Positions 40,865 to 50,150 of a stretch of DNA of 64,000 nucleotides are shown here, in pieces. The first letter of the stretch is position 1, and each line of letters starts with the position of its first letter. The position numbers were made by a program, and so were the translations under genes. Under the pieces are notes generated by a model, which was not told the DNA's origin, searched no databases, and worked only from the letters and a program-made list of their open reading frames with translations. This DNA is from an uncultured Lachnospiraceae bacterium (GTDB lineage: Bacteria; Bacillota; Clostridia; Lachnospirales; Lachnospiraceae): NCBI GenBank assembly GCA_934351255.1, contig CAKRJH010000009.1, positions 40,825 to 104,824 on the forward strand. The letters are read 5' to 3'.

Positions 40865-43666
40865 CTATCCATCCTGCTCCACGGTCACATCCACGCCCGC
40901 GATCTCCTTCTCCTCTCCCAGCGTAAACCGTATCTCCTTCATCTGCAGACCGCTCTGCGCAAAATACAGACGGATGGTCGTGTATCTTGAGAAAAATGGC
41001 ATCTCATGCGTGAAGGATACCGGCTTGCCTCCGGTTCCGTTCCAGGTAAATGTTCCGCTGGCGGTTCCGGTATTGAACACAGTCATCGGAATCTGTGCCA
41101 GTTCACTCTGGTCGCTGGCCGCAGTCACCTGCATCTGGTAATATCCCGGATTGTTTATCACCAGACCGAAGCAGTAGCTGCTGCCCTTGTGAGTATCGAT
41201 CTCTTCCAGATTCAATGTGAATTCCCGCTCTACTTCATAAAATTCGACATCCTCAAGCTGCTCCTCCCCGAAATTCGGAGCGTTCAGCAATTCTACAGTT
41301 GTCTCCTGCCCGATCATCCGCTTCATTGCATGCGTCGTCAGCAGGAAACGACAGACGTTCATGGCGGATCTCTGCAATTCTCCCAGGGTCAACGTCCCCT
41401 GTTCCAGCGCCTCCATCACATTGTCGTCTCCGGATGCCCCGTCCGGGCAGACCATGTAGACATCATTCTGCGCGCGGACCATCGCCGCAAAATTTTTCTT
41501 GTCTGCCTCGGGATTTTTCTCATCATTGATATTGGCCCACCAGTCCGTCATCACAAATCCGGTAAATCCCCACTCACGGCGCAGGATCTCTGTGACCAGA
41601 TCATAGTTTCCCGCCGTCCACAGTCCGTTGACTTTGCCGTATGTGGTCATCACGGACTTTGATTTTCCACTGCGCACGGCGATCTCAAAGCCCTTCAGAT
41701 AGATCTCTCGCAATGCTCTCTCCGAGATCACGGAATCCACAAAATGACGGTTATATTCCTGGTTATTTCCACAATAATGCTTAATTGTTCCGGTAACACC
41801 GGCACTTTCCAGACCGGTCAGTTCTGCCACAGCCATCTGGCCGGTCAGGTACGGATCCTCTGAAAAATATTCAAAATTACGCCCGTTGAGCGGATGGCGG
41901 TGAATATTCATCCCCGGCCCCAGCAGACAGTCCACCTTGTTTTTGGTCATCTCAATGCCAAGATATTCAAACAGGTTTCTGGCCAGCCGCCGGTTGAAGC
42001 TGGCGGCGATCAGCGTACCGTTGGGCAGGCTGAATGCCTTGGTACCACAGTCCAGACGCATCCCGGACGGCCCATCGTCACAGCACGCACACGGAATTCC
42101 ATACGCTTTGAGTTCTTCGGAGACTCCACCAAACGCGGCTGCCGTGCCCGGAGTCACCTTCGGACTTCCCATACCTTCTCCACGAACCAATGCATTGAGC
42201 TGTTCTTTGGTAAGCTGACCGATAAACTGCTCCATGCTGGTGCGTCTCTCCAGCACATCCTGAAGCTTCAGTCCCTGATCCCCGGTATATGCAAACTCCA
42301 TTGGCAGATTCCGGTTTCTACGTTCGGACTGCGCCTGCTCCTGTGTCGGCACAGACTCCCAGATCACCTCATACCGGTCGTCTGACTCCGGGTTGATGCT
42401 GGCCATCGGTTTCATCCGCCGGAACGGCTGTACCGGAGCCGCCACCTGCTGCAGCCCCTCAAACACCTCCGTGCGCAGTCTTACCCACTCATACACAGGA
42501 GCTGCACTGCGCACATCACTTCCCACATAGAACCGGTATTTGCCGTGTTCCAGCACATAGCAGGACGGATGTCCGGTCACACCGCTGTCATCGTAGGACG
42601 CCAGATGATATTTCTTCACGCTGATCTTCAGATCCTGGCTCTCCCCGGGACGAAGCCGCTTCGTTTTCTCAAAGCCGCAGAGGACACGAACCGGTTTACC
42701 AAGCATTCCCTGAGGCGCCTGCACGTAGATCTGCACGACCTCCTTGCCCGCATACGCTCCGGTATTGGTCACCTGAACATGGAACTCCAGATGTTCCCTG
42801 CCCTCCTGCACCAGAGTGGTCTGGATATCAAACGTGGTATAGCTCAATCCATAGCCAAACGGATAGAGGACACGTTCTCTGGCAAAGGTCTCAAAATACC
42901 GGTAGCCCACATAGATATCCTCTCCGTAGCAGTTGCCGTTTTTGCCGCCAAAATTCTGATCTGACGGATAATCCGCCACCTCATAAGCGATCGTATCCGG
43001 CAGCTTTCCGCTGGGACTGACCACACCGGCCAGCACCTGAGCCGTGCCAAGACCTCCCATCATGCCGCCCTGCCATACATACAGCAGGCTGTCCGGCTGG
43101 CAGTCCGCGAAGAAATTCATGTCCATGATATTGCCCACGTTCAGCAGCACGATCATCTTCGGGAATGCTTCTCTGACCTGTGAAAGCATCTGTTTTTCTT
43201 TCTCGGTCAGCAGATAGGATCCCTCCTGCAGGCTGTTGTCCTGTTCCTCTCCCGCGGTTCTGCCAATGATCACAATCGCCGTATCCGTACGGGATGCCGC
43301 GCTTCGCACGATCTCATCCTCCAGAGGCATCTCCTCCTGACTCCACGGCTCTTCTCCCCAGCCGCTTCCCAGCTCAAACGGATTCTTCTCATCCCAGTCA
43401 CGGTAAACAGCCTCCAGTTCCTCATCCACCGGGATGCCACAGCTTCGCAGTCCCGCAGGGATCGTGATGGTCTCCGGCACATTGACCATGCCGCCGGATC
43501 CGGTTCCACTCTTATAATAATGAAACTGAATGCGGCCAAACACCGCAACACCCTGCCCCTTTTTCAACGGCAGCACCTCATGGTCATTGCGCAAAAGAAC
43601 CACGCCCTCCGCCACCATCTTGGCAGCCTTTGCCTTATACTGTTCCCAGTCCAGTGTCATTTTCAT
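40865..43666 (-). CDS. Glycoside hydrolase family 3 enzyme with permuted domain order
   Basis: The 933-residue protein carries GH3 domains in reversed order. The C-type alpha/beta sandwich comes first (about 20-290, GVVLLRNDHEVLPLKKG), then a fibronectin-III-like domain (about 290-400, YPFGYGLSYTTF), then the TIM-barrel N-type domain (about 465-800). The barrel has CCDDGPSGMRLD, GPGMNIHRHPLNGRNFEYFSEDP (read in parts) and the nucleophile Asp in FVMTDWWANIN. This layout is known from Ruminococcus-type beta-glucosidases. No signal peptide, so it acts inside the cell on imported oligosaccharides. Start 43666 has GGAGG upstream. Confidence 0.9.
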   Translation of the reverse strand: MKMTLDWEQYKAKAAKMVAEGVVLLRNDHEVLPLKKGQGVAVFGRIQFHYYKSGTGSGGMVNVPETITIPAGLRSCGIPVDEELEAVYRDWDEKNPFELGSGWGEEPWSQEEMPLEDEIVRSAASRTDTAIVIIGRTAGEEQDNSLQEGSYLLTEKEKQMLSQVREAFPKMIVLLNVGNIMDMNFFADCQPDSLLYVWQGGMMGGLGTAQVLAGVVSPSGKLPDTIAYEVADYPSDQNFGGKNGNCYGEDIYVGYRYFETFARERVLYPFGYGLSYTTFDIQTTLVQEGREHLEFHVQVTNTGAYAGKEVVQIYVQAPQGMLGKPVRVLCGFEKTKRLRPGESQDLKISVKKYHLASYDDSGVTGHPSCYVLEHGKYRFYVGSDVRSAAPVYEWVRLRTEVFEGLQQVAAPVQPFRRMKPMASINPESDDRYEVIWESVPTQEQAQSERRNRNLPMEFAYTGDQGLKLQDVLERRTSMEQFIGQLTKEQLNALVRGEGMGSPKVTPGTAAAFGGVSEELKAYGIPCACCDDGPSGMRLDCGTKAFSLPNGTLIAASFNRRLARNLFEYLGIEMTKNKVDCLLGPGMNIHRHPLNGRNFEYFSEDPYLTGQMAVAELTGLESAGVTGTIKHYCGNNQEYNRHFVDSVISERALREIYLKGFEIAVRSGKSKSVMTTYGKVNGLWTAGNYDLVTEILRREWGFTGFVMTDWWANINDEKNPEADKKNFAAMVRAQNDVYMVCPDGASGDDNVMEALEQGTLTLGELQRSAMNVCRFLLTTHAMKRMIGQETTVELLNAPNFGEEQLEDVEFYEVEREFTLNLEEIDTHKGSSYCFGLVINNPGYYQMQVTAASDQSELAQIPMTVFNTGTASGTFTWNGTGGKPVSFTHEMPFFSRYTTIRLYFAQSGLQMKEIRFTLGEEKEIAGVDVTVEQDG

Positions 43667-43700
43667 CGGCACATTCCTCCATACCTTATTCTTTACTTGG

Positions 43701-43737
43701 AAAAGGACGCATCCCATCATCACAATAGAATGCGTCC
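43701..43737 (-). terminator. Terminator of purC
   Basis: Arms GGACGCAT/ATGCGTCC (43705-43712 and 43730-43737) followed leftward by TTTTCC, 23 nt past the purC stop and upstream of the GH3 gene. Confidence 0.7.
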
Positions 43738-43759
43738 CGTATGTTTCTGATATTCGTTC

Positions 43760-44629
43760 CTACAATGTCTTTCCTGTCAGCATCTCATAGGCCTGCAGAT
43801 ACTTGTCGATCGTCTTATCGACAATCTCCTGAGGCAGTGTCCAGTCATTGTCCGGATTGGCCTTCAGCCAGTCTCTTGCAAACTGCTTGTCAAAGGATGG
43901 CTGTGCATGTCCCGGCTCATATCCCTCTACCGGCCAGAAACGGGAGCTGTCCGGTGTCAGCATCTCATCTCCGATCACCAGGTTGCCGTCCTCGTCCAGA
44001 CCAAATTCAAACTTGGTATCTGCGATGATAATGCCATGCTCCAGCGCATAATCGGCACATTTCTTATATAATGCGATCGTGCAGTCGCGAAGTTTTGCAG
44101 CATACTCCTCGCCCTTTCCGGGGAAATATTTCTCCAGATGCGCTACGCTCTGCTCATATGTAATGTTCTCATCATGATCGCCGATCTCTGCCTTGGTGGA
44201 AGGAGTGTAGATTGGCTCCGGCAGTTTGTCAGACTCCTTGAGTCCCTCCGGCAGTGTAATGCCGCAGACCGTGCCATTCTCCTGATAACTTGCCCAGCCG
44301 CTTCCGGTGATATATCCGCGGACAATGCACTCGATCGGAAGCATCTCCAGCTTTCTGCACATCATGCTGTTGCCGTCAAACTGAGGCTGCTGGAAATATT
44401 CCGGCATATCCTTTACGTCTACGGAAATCATGTGGTTTGGAAGGATATCCTGGGTCAGGTCAAACCAGAACTTGGACATCTGTGTCAGCACAGTACCCTT
44501 CTTTGTCACCTCATTGTGCAAGATCACATCAAAACAACTGATGCGGTCTGTGGCAACCATGATCAGGCTGTCTTCGTTGTCATAAATCTCACGTACTTTT
44601 CCTTCTTTGATTGGCTTCATCTCGTTCAT
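43760..44629 (-). CDS. purC: Phosphoribosylaminoimidazole-succinocarboxamide synthase
   Basis: SAICAR synthetase of purine synthesis, 289 residues, of the longer form. Motifs include KEGKVREIYDNED, ATDRISCFDVIL, CIVRGYITGSGWASYQ and the C-terminal DEMLTPDSSRFWPVEGYEPG. The ATG at 44629 has AGGAGG upstream. It stands alone here; other pur genes are not adjacent and no purine riboswitch is visible in the short leader. Confidence 0.96.
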   Translation of the reverse strand: MNEMKPIKEGKVREIYDNEDSLIMVATDRISCFDVILHNEVTKKGTVLTQMSKFWFDLTQDILPNHMISVDVKDMPEYFQQPQFDGNSMMCRKLEMLPIECIVRGYITGSGWASYQENGTVCGITLPEGLKESDKLPEPIYTPSTKAEIGDHDENITYEQSVAHLEKYFPGKGEEYAAKLRDCTIALYKKCADYALEHGIIIADTKFEFGLDEDGNLVIGDEMLTPDSSRFWPVEGYEPGHAQPSFDKQFARDWLKANPDNDWTLPQEIVDKTIDKYLQAYEMLTGKTL

Positions 44630-44708
44630 GTGAACCTCCTATATGCATCGATGTCTTGTAACAACTACTCAGGTATCAGTATACCACATTCTTTCAAAAA
44701 GAGAACCT

Positions 44709-45848
44709 CTATTTGTCCCTGTGCAGGATATGATTCAGTTTGCGTTTCACCCTGTTGGACGGCTCCATCGCGATCTGTGCCTGAGCCTGTGCCAGCTTCT
44801 GCTGGGTCTCGACCAGATCATTGTGCAGTCTGAGTACCATATCACCACAGGCCTTCACCAGTTCCTCCGTCGTATACTCATCATACTGCTGCTGTTTCGG
44901 CATATCATAGAACAGTACGCCGTCCTCACGTCCCAGATAGTTTCTGGCCGTGTCCTCATTGGTCTTTGCAAACTGCTGCAGGTACTCTGCCGGACTCCAG
45001 CCCGGGAAGGTAGCCAGACGGTCATATCCCTTCTCGACATCATTCTCCTGGGTCAGTTCCAGAAGAAGCGGTGTCATGAAATTCTTGCGGCCATGGAAGC
45101 GCGCGTCCTCGTTGAGGATACGTTTGGCAGCCAGATAACGGCCGGCAATACTGGTATTGCGTTTGGTCTCGACTTCCTTGTAACTGTCGTCCAGCTCCAG
45201 CCCCAGAATATCCAGGAAATCTGCTGCCAGCGACGGCTTGTTCTCCGGTCCATACGACTTGAAACGCGACGGCTCAAACGCACGCACCGTCATGTGCTCC
45301 TGTCCCACTACCTCAGCGATCTTCTCCAGCGACTCAAAATAATCAAAGTGGTTTCTGTCTACCTTGCCATGCTTGACATACCATTCAAACGACTTCGTAT
45401 AAGATGTCTTGAGCTTCTGGGTCCAGGCGGACTGGATATAGGAATCCTGACGTCTCAGATAGACGATCACATGAAGCTCATGTCCGGCATCGTTGATGAT
45501 CTTTTTGATCCTCGCATATAATCCCGGCTTCTCAAAAAAAGCATGCCACAGGGATTCATCGGACAGCACGACATTCTCATACTCCTGAAACAGAGCCACC
45601 ACCTTGTCCATGCCCTCGACAAAGAGTGCCTCCTCCCTGGCGGTATCACGCTGCTTTGTGTCTCCTATAAAATATTTCTGTAACAGAAAATGTGCATTTC
45701 TCTTGGGATCCACGCCCTCAAAACGGTATTCCATCTCCGGATAGGAAAATCCCACCTGTTTTAACGCCTTCATATTTCTGCGCAGGAAAAACTGCATCGT
45801 CGACGTTCCGGTCTTTGGCGTTCCAATGTGTAGAAACAATGTTCCCAT
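44709..45848 (-). CDS. Sulfotransferase-fold protein
   Basis: The 379-residue protein starts MGTLFLHIGTPKTGTSTMQF, the 5'-phosphosulfate-binding loop of PAPS-dependent sulfotransferases. A second conserved region (VIVYLRRQDSYIQSAWTQKL, about 128-147) matches the 3'-phosphate-binding site. The C-terminal 60 residues are helical and Gln-rich. The acceptor is unknown: cell-surface glycans, lipids or host molecules are possible. Its neighbours do not settle this. It has its own promoter. Confidence 0.78.
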   Translation of the reverse strand: MGTLFLHIGTPKTGTSTMQFFLRRNMKALKQVGFSYPEMEYRFEGVDPKRNAHFLLQKYFIGDTKQRDTAREEALFVEGMDKVVALFQEYENVVLSDESLWHAFFEKPGLYARIKKIINDAGHELHVIVYLRRQDSYIQSAWTQKLKTSYTKSFEWYVKHGKVDRNHFDYFESLEKIAEVVGQEHMTVRAFEPSRFKSYGPENKPSLAADFLDILGLELDDSYKEVETKRNTSIAGRYLAAKRILNEDARFHGRKNFMTPLLLELTQENDVEKGYDRLATFPGWSPAEYLQQFAKTNEDTARNYLGREDGVLFYDMPKQQQYDEYTTEELVKACGDMVLRLHNDLVETQQKLAQAQAQIAMEPSNRVKRKLNHILHRDK

Positions 45849-45884
45849 GACAATCTCCTTCCAATTCTAAAAATCAGTCTTATT

Positions 45885-45913
45885 ATTGTAACATATTATA
45901 ATGTTGTGGTCAA
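45885..45913 (-). promoter_or_regulatory. Promoter of the sulfotransferase gene
   Basis: Leftward TTGACC (45913-45908), 17 nt, TACAAT (45890-45885), about 36 nt before the ATG, which has AAGGAG. Confidence 0.7.
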
Positions 45914-45960
45914 AAGATATGGTGCTCCTCAACCGCTGCCACGATTTGTCCCCTGTATGG

Positions 45961-46950
45961 TCAGTCGATCAGATCATTCTGAAATCTTGACAAGTGTTCA
46001 AACGGCAGGATCTGCCGCCCGCGAAACAATCCACAACCGTCATTGATCAGAGAGTTGTTGCGGGCTGCAAACATATTGACATCCAGTTTGGACAGATCAA
46101 TATCCCTGAGTTTCTGAATGCGGTCATAGGCCTCATCAAAATAGAGACATTCGCCTCTCGGGATCGCATTTCTCCTGGTTCTGGCCAGCATCTGATGTTC
46201 CTCGTAATTCACATGATTCGCCGGACCGATCTCCGCGTGGTCATCCATACTCTTGGTGCGAAGCTGCACTTCCACATAACTGTAGGAACTCTCATCATAA
46301 AATGTAATATGCAGCGAGCGGTAGCCATTGTCACTGGGCGACTGGATGTAATCCCGGTAATAGAGCTGCACATCCTTGGCCAGCAGAGGTGAATACTGCT
46401 CGGAGATCATCCCGGAAATCTCCGGACGGAATCCACGATCCCGCAGAAACGCCGGCAATGCATTGGCAATCTCATAGAGATACCGCAGTTCCTCCTGCTC
46501 CTGGCTCCTGCCCTCCTCCAGATGGCATTTGGGCAGTGAGATCACGATCCGGTATGCGATCAGATCCCGGAAGCAGCTCAACCTGTCCATAATTTCGGAC
46601 AGGGAAGGATAGTTTCCGTTCTTGCGGAAATATTCATAGACATACTCCACGATATAGCCATTGAACTTGGATTCCGCCCGGATCAGCGATTTGATCCTTC
46701 CCTTGAAAGTGAATGCCAGATCCGGGTACTTTCCCGCCATATACTTGTAGAATTCCCGGATCCTCTGGGACTGGGATGTCAGGAAATCGTTGTGTTCCAG
46801 CAGATCCTGGATCTGATTCAGAAAATCACAGTGCCGGAAATCCACGGCATTTTCCGTGCGCAGCGCATCCTCCTTGAGATCATGGATATAATTGTGGAGA
46901 ATTTTTAAAACGGTATCTCCACGATACAGATAGTCGTTTAATGTTATCAT
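45961..46950 (-). CDS. Divergent RelA/SpoT nucleotidyltransferase-domain protein
   Basis: The 329-residue protein carries a RelA/SpoT-like synthetase domain at about 80-250: FKGRIKSLIRAESKFNGYI, CFRDLIAYRIVIS, DYIQSPSDNGYRSLHITF and YVEVQLRTKSMDDHAEIGPANH. The family would make (p)ppGpp or a related alarmone from ATP and GDP/GTP. No HD hydrolase, TGS or ACT domain is present, so it resembles a small alarmone synthetase but is longer, with about 80 extra residues at each end. The motif D-I-A-G-x-R is changed to DLIAYR, so activity is not assured. An extended -10 (TGATATAAT) lies upstream. Confidence 0.72.
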   Translation of the reverse strand: MITLNDYLYRGDTVLKILHNYIHDLKEDALRTENAVDFRHCDFLNQIQDLLEHNDFLTSQSQRIREFYKYMAGKYPDLAFTFKGRIKSLIRAESKFNGYIVEYVYEYFRKNGNYPSLSEIMDRLSCFRDLIAYRIVISLPKCHLEEGRSQEQEELRYLYEIANALPAFLRDRGFRPEISGMISEQYSPLLAKDVQLYYRDYIQSPSDNGYRSLHITFYDESSYSYVEVQLRTKSMDDHAEIGPANHVNYEEHQMLARTRRNAIPRGECLYFDEAYDRIQKLRDIDLSKLDVNMFAARNNSLINDGCGLFRGRQILPFEHLSRFQNDLID

Positions 46951-47080
46951 AGATGTCCTTTTTCTTTCTCTGGTATTTGATTACAAAATATACGTTATAT
47001 TATATCACAAAACCTCCGCAATAGATAGGGGACCGTCACTTTTCTTCCCTGTCCATCCAACCGGCGGCTTCCCCGGGACT

Positions 47081-47737
47081 TTACAGCAGCCCGGTCAGTT
47101 CCTCCACCCGGTATGTCCAGCCCGCCGGACCGGCCACGCCGCAGACGCTGACCATGTATTGTTCCCAGACACGGCTTTCAAAACAATCCCCCTGCGTGGG
47201 GATGTCCCCGAGATACCTGGTCATCCCCTCTCCACTGCGTTTGACAAACGCTTCCTTCCTGGTCCAGAGCCGGTAAAATTCCTGCTCCGGGCTGTCAGAA
47301 TGTTCCAGCCGTTCTCTCTCTGCGGCCGAGAAATTTTTACGGACAATGCTCTCACGATATCTTCCGATCCATTCGAGATCCACGCCCACCGGCTCGCGGC
47401 TTACGGCCACCGCCACCGCCCTGCGGCTGTGCGACCAGGAAATCTGTGGCTGGCAGATGCTTCCGTTCCCATCCACCAGCACCGGTTTGCCTCCCTCCAG
47501 ACGGGATACACGGATCTGTTCCGAAGACATTCCAAAATCCCGCTCCAGGATCCTGCGCACCAAAAATGCACAGCAAAAGGAGAGGACCTTACTGTCCTCT
47601 CCCAGATAACGCTTTATTTTTCGCTGACGTTCTTCCGACAGCACAGACATCCGGCCCTCCACATCCGCATAGCCAAACTGCTCCGGGATCTGCATCAGAT
47701 AGATCGTTCCGTCCGTGTATCCGCCATGATCTGCCAT
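47081..47737 (-). CDS. 4'-phosphopantetheinyl transferase, Sfp family
   Basis: The 218-residue two-lobed transferase attaches phosphopantetheine from CoA to carrier proteins. It has the metal-binding VGVDLEWIGRY and the FYRLWTRKEAFVKRSGEGM motif of Sfp-type enzymes, and SWSHSRRAVAVAV upstream. It may load the AcpP encoded at 9552-9773, although many Clostridia also have AcpS. No carrier-protein or NRPS gene is adjacent. The ATG at 47737 has GGGAGG at good spacing; the ATG at 47743 touches that site. Confidence 0.88.
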   Translation of the reverse strand: MADHGGYTDGTIYLMQIPEQFGYADVEGRMSVLSEERQRKIKRYLGEDSKVLSFCCAFLVRRILERDFGMSSEQIRVSRLEGGKPVLVDGNGSICQPQISWSHSRRAVAVAVSREPVGVDLEWIGRYRESIVRKNFSAAERERLEHSDSPEQEFYRLWTRKEAFVKRSGEGMTRYLGDIPTQGDCFESRVWEQYMVSVCGVAGPAGWTYRVEELTGLL

Positions 47738-47788
47738 AGTCATCCTCCCTCAAGATCGTATATCCATAGCATATACAATCCGGGCGGA

Positions 47789-48829
47789 TTAATCAACCAT
47801 TTTAAGTTTTCTCTGAGGTTTTGCCACTGTTTTCTGTGCCACAAGGGACCTGTAAATCTGCTCCATACAGTCACAGATCATCCCATAATCCCTGCTCTTT
47901 GCCGTCGCCAGCCCCTGTTGTCTCTGTGCATCATCCCGGTATCTGGTCATGATCTGGCAGAGAGTGTCTAACTCCTGTTCATCGCGGAATTTGCGGCAGT
48001 TCTTTCCGTCCTGCAGCCATCCCTCATACACACCCATGTCGCGCACGATCGTCGGTATTCCACTGGCCAGAGCCTCCAGCACGACAATGCCCTCGGTCTC
48101 CTCATGGCTCAGAAAACAGAACAGATCCGCACCATGATATGCCTGCCGCAGTTCCTCCCTGCTGACATATCCCGGAAACACCACATTGTCCGGCGCATTT
48201 CTGACCTGTCTTGCCACCTCGGCCGGTACCATGTTCAGGTTCGTGTAGCCAAACCAGAAAAATGTTTTGTCCGGCATCCTTCTGGCCAGCTCCAGAAAGT
48301 CCAGAATCCCTTTCCGCTCAATATAATGTCCCACGGACATCACCACCTTCTGCTCCCCGGTCAGATGATATTTTTCCCGGAACGTCTCGCGGTCATGATC
48401 GTCCCTTGCCCAGAAGGCATTGTCAATGCCATTGGACAATGCGGTCACCGGCCTGTCCACACCATAACTCTCGATCAGCCGTTTGGAATACTGCGTCGGT
48501 GTGATCACCTGGTCTCCCAGGCGGTAACAGAAGGTGATCCAGCGCTGAAACAGCGGAGCCAGAAGCGTAGAACCGCGGAACGAATGCTTGAAATCCTCCT
48601 TGGTCGAATGGCCATAGTAGATCACTTTTTTATGAAATAATCTGGCAGCCAGCGCCACGATCACGCTGTCCGGAAAGACGGTATTGATCTGTACCACATC
48701 CGAAGGTCCAAACGTCGTCTGACGGACCTGCGGCATATGACTGAGCATCTCACACTGCTGGCGCAGCGCCATGCCAATCCCACTCTTCTTCACAAGAGAC
48801 ATTCCACCCCGATAAATAAATATGTTCAT
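47789..48829 (-). CDS. GT4 family glycosyltransferase
   Basis: The 346-residue GT-B enzyme begins MNIFIYRGGMSLVKKSGIGM and has a Rossmann donor domain with SVGHYIERKGILDFLELAR and the E-x7-E motif HEETEGIVVLEALASGIPTI. It resembles diacylglycerol or membrane-lipid glycosyltransferases of Firmicutes; the patatin and VTT proteins elsewhere in the window also concern lipids, but this link is inference. The ATG at 48829 has GGAG 7 nt upstream. Confidence 0.83.
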   Translation of the reverse strand: MNIFIYRGGMSLVKKSGIGMALRQQCEMLSHMPQVRQTTFGPSDVVQINTVFPDSVIVALAARLFHKKVIYYGHSTKEDFKHSFRGSTLLAPLFQRWITFCYRLGDQVITPTQYSKRLIESYGVDRPVTALSNGIDNAFWARDDHDRETFREKYHLTGEQKVVMSVGHYIERKGILDFLELARRMPDKTFFWFGYTNLNMVPAEVARQVRNAPDNVVFPGYVSREELRQAYHGADLFCFLSHEETEGIVVLEALASGIPTIVRDMGVYEGWLQDGKNCRKFRDEQELDTLCQIMTRYRDDAQRQQGLATAKSRDYGMICDCMEQIYRSLVAQKTVAKPQRKLKMVD

Positions 48830-48879
48830 ATCAATACTCCTTCCTTTGTGCTCATATCCACGCAGTCTGTCATGCGTGT

Positions 48880-48924
48880 GTATTCTTATGCGCATGTATT
48901 CTTTACGCATGTATTCTTATGCGC
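48880..48924. repeat. Three 15-16-bp tandem repeats between two genes
   Basis: GTATTCTTATGCGC occurs at 48880-48893 and 48911-48924, with a variant GTATTCTTTACGC at 48896-48908. The last copy encodes the final residues and stop of the VTT-domain protein. Confidence 0.8.
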
Positions 48925-49507
48925 CTGTGATAAACTTCCAGATCAGATTCAACCCGGTACTGTACATGGCGATCGCCGTGGGCTTTCCCAGCAAAATGAT
49001 CCATACAAACGTCGTCAGACGCATCGTCGTCGTTCCCGCCAGATAACACAGGAAATCATCCGGTGCCACCGGCGAAAAAATAGCCAGTGCAAACAGTTTA
49101 TTGAACCGTCCTTTTGTGCCGGTCCAATGATCGTATTTGTGGATCAGCTTGCGGTCAAACAGTTGAAACATCAGAGGTCTTCCATACGTCTTGGCAAGCA
49201 GAAAGGCGATCAGCGAACCCACACAGATCCCCACGTAATTCAGGACAAACCCTTTCCACGCGCCAAATGCCATCACACCCACCGCGCAGCTGATTCCTCC
49301 CGGTATGATCGGAACGACCACCTGCACGACCTGTATCACCAGAAACACCACATATCCCCAGACGCCGCACGCCCCGATATACGCATTCATCCTCGCCTGA
49401 TCGGTCAGAATGCCGCAATGCCACAGCCAGCCGAGATACAGAACCGTGGCGATCATGCCAGCCACCGAAATCCCCTGTACGATCCGTTTTACGCTCAACC
49501 CTTTCAC
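48917..49507 (-). CDS. VTT-domain (TVP38/TMEM64, DedA-related) membrane protein
   Basis: The 196-residue protein has about five hydrophobic segments and the VTT-domain pattern IIPGGISCAVGVMAFGAWKG with FSPVAPDDFLCYLAGTT, matching the GxxxG and F-x-R/P-x-x-P-type re-entrant loops of TVP38 proteins, some of which scramble or flip lipids. GTG 49507 is the longest start, with GGAAAGGG immediately upstream; TTG at 49498 may fit the ribosome site better. Probably cotranscribed with the glycosyltransferase. Confidence 0.82.
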   Translation of the reverse strand: MKGLSVKRIVQGISVAGMIATVLYLGWLWHCGILTDQARMNAYIGACGVWGYVVFLVIQVVQVVVPIIPGGISCAVGVMAFGAWKGFVLNYVGICVGSLIAFLLAKTYGRPLMFQLFDRKLIHKYDHWTGTKGRFNKLFALAIFSPVAPDDFLCYLAGTTTMRLTTFVWIILLGKPTAIAMYSTGLNLIWKFITGA

Positions 49508-49539
49508 CCCTTTCCGCTCGCCGTTTCCTGTAAAAGAAA

Positions 49540-49594
49540 ATGACCTATCTGTCTATGGCTCTTTGTTATGAAAAACCATAAACAAATAGGTCAT
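49540..49594 (-). terminator. Terminator after the glycosylase gene
   Basis: Arms ATGACCTAT and ATAGGTCAT with further pairing inside; the leftward strand continues ATTTTCTTTT. It lies about 75 nt past the stop of the glycosylase gene. Confidence 0.7.
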
Positions 49595-49670
49595 GCTCTA
49601 TGCCTATTGTAAAAAATATTCTGTTTAATCTTCAACCGTGGAAATGATTAAGAAAAGGTAAATATTTGTC

Positions 49671-50150
49671 TCACTCCCGGATCGTTTTCCAGGCTTCCAC
49701 AAGCTGTGGCAGCTTCCACGCTGCATTGGCCGGACTCGTCGACGGCAGACACACCGCCCGAATCCCGGTCTGCTTCTCCTGATAGTTCCGATAAAGCTGC
49801 TCGGCCTTGCGCCCATTGACATAAATCCTGTGCAACCCGGTCTGTGCCAGGATCGCACTCACATCGGTCGGCACCGCCTGCCGGATGCTGCTGTCCGCCG
49901 ATCCCTCGATCTCACAGGATGCGATCACATCCCAGACAGCCACCCCGTGTCGTCGCAGAAAATCCTGCTTCTGGGAGATACTCTCCGGAATCTCATCCTC
50001 AAACACGGCCGCCAGCACTCTCCAGAACCGGTTCTGGGGATGCCCGTAAAAGAACCCCTGCTCCCTGGATTTGACAGACGGAAAACTCCCCAGGATCAGG
50101 ATACGGGAATGCGCATCATAAAACGGCTGTATCGGATGCTCAATTCTCAT
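49671..50150 (-). CDS. DNA-deoxyinosine/uracil glycosylase superfamily protein
   Basis: The 159-residue protein belongs to the UDG superfamily, closest in pattern to the hypoxanthine-DNA glycosylase group: LGSFPSVKSREQGFFYGHPQ N-terminally, then NRFWRVLAA, VWDVIASCEIEGSADSSI, and the C-terminal LPSTSPANAAW. It should remove deaminated bases (hypoxanthine or uracil) from DNA. Its start overlaps the end of the BlaI-type gene by 11 nt, which suggests translational coupling with a regulator, an unusual pairing. Confidence 0.8.
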   Translation of the reverse strand: MRIEHPIQPFYDAHSRILILGSFPSVKSREQGFFYGHPQNRFWRVLAAVFEDEIPESISQKQDFLRRHGVAVWDVIASCEIEGSADSSIRQAVPTDVSAILAQTGLHRIYVNGRKAEQLYRNYQEKQTGIRAVCLPSTSPANAAWKLPQLVEAWKTIRE

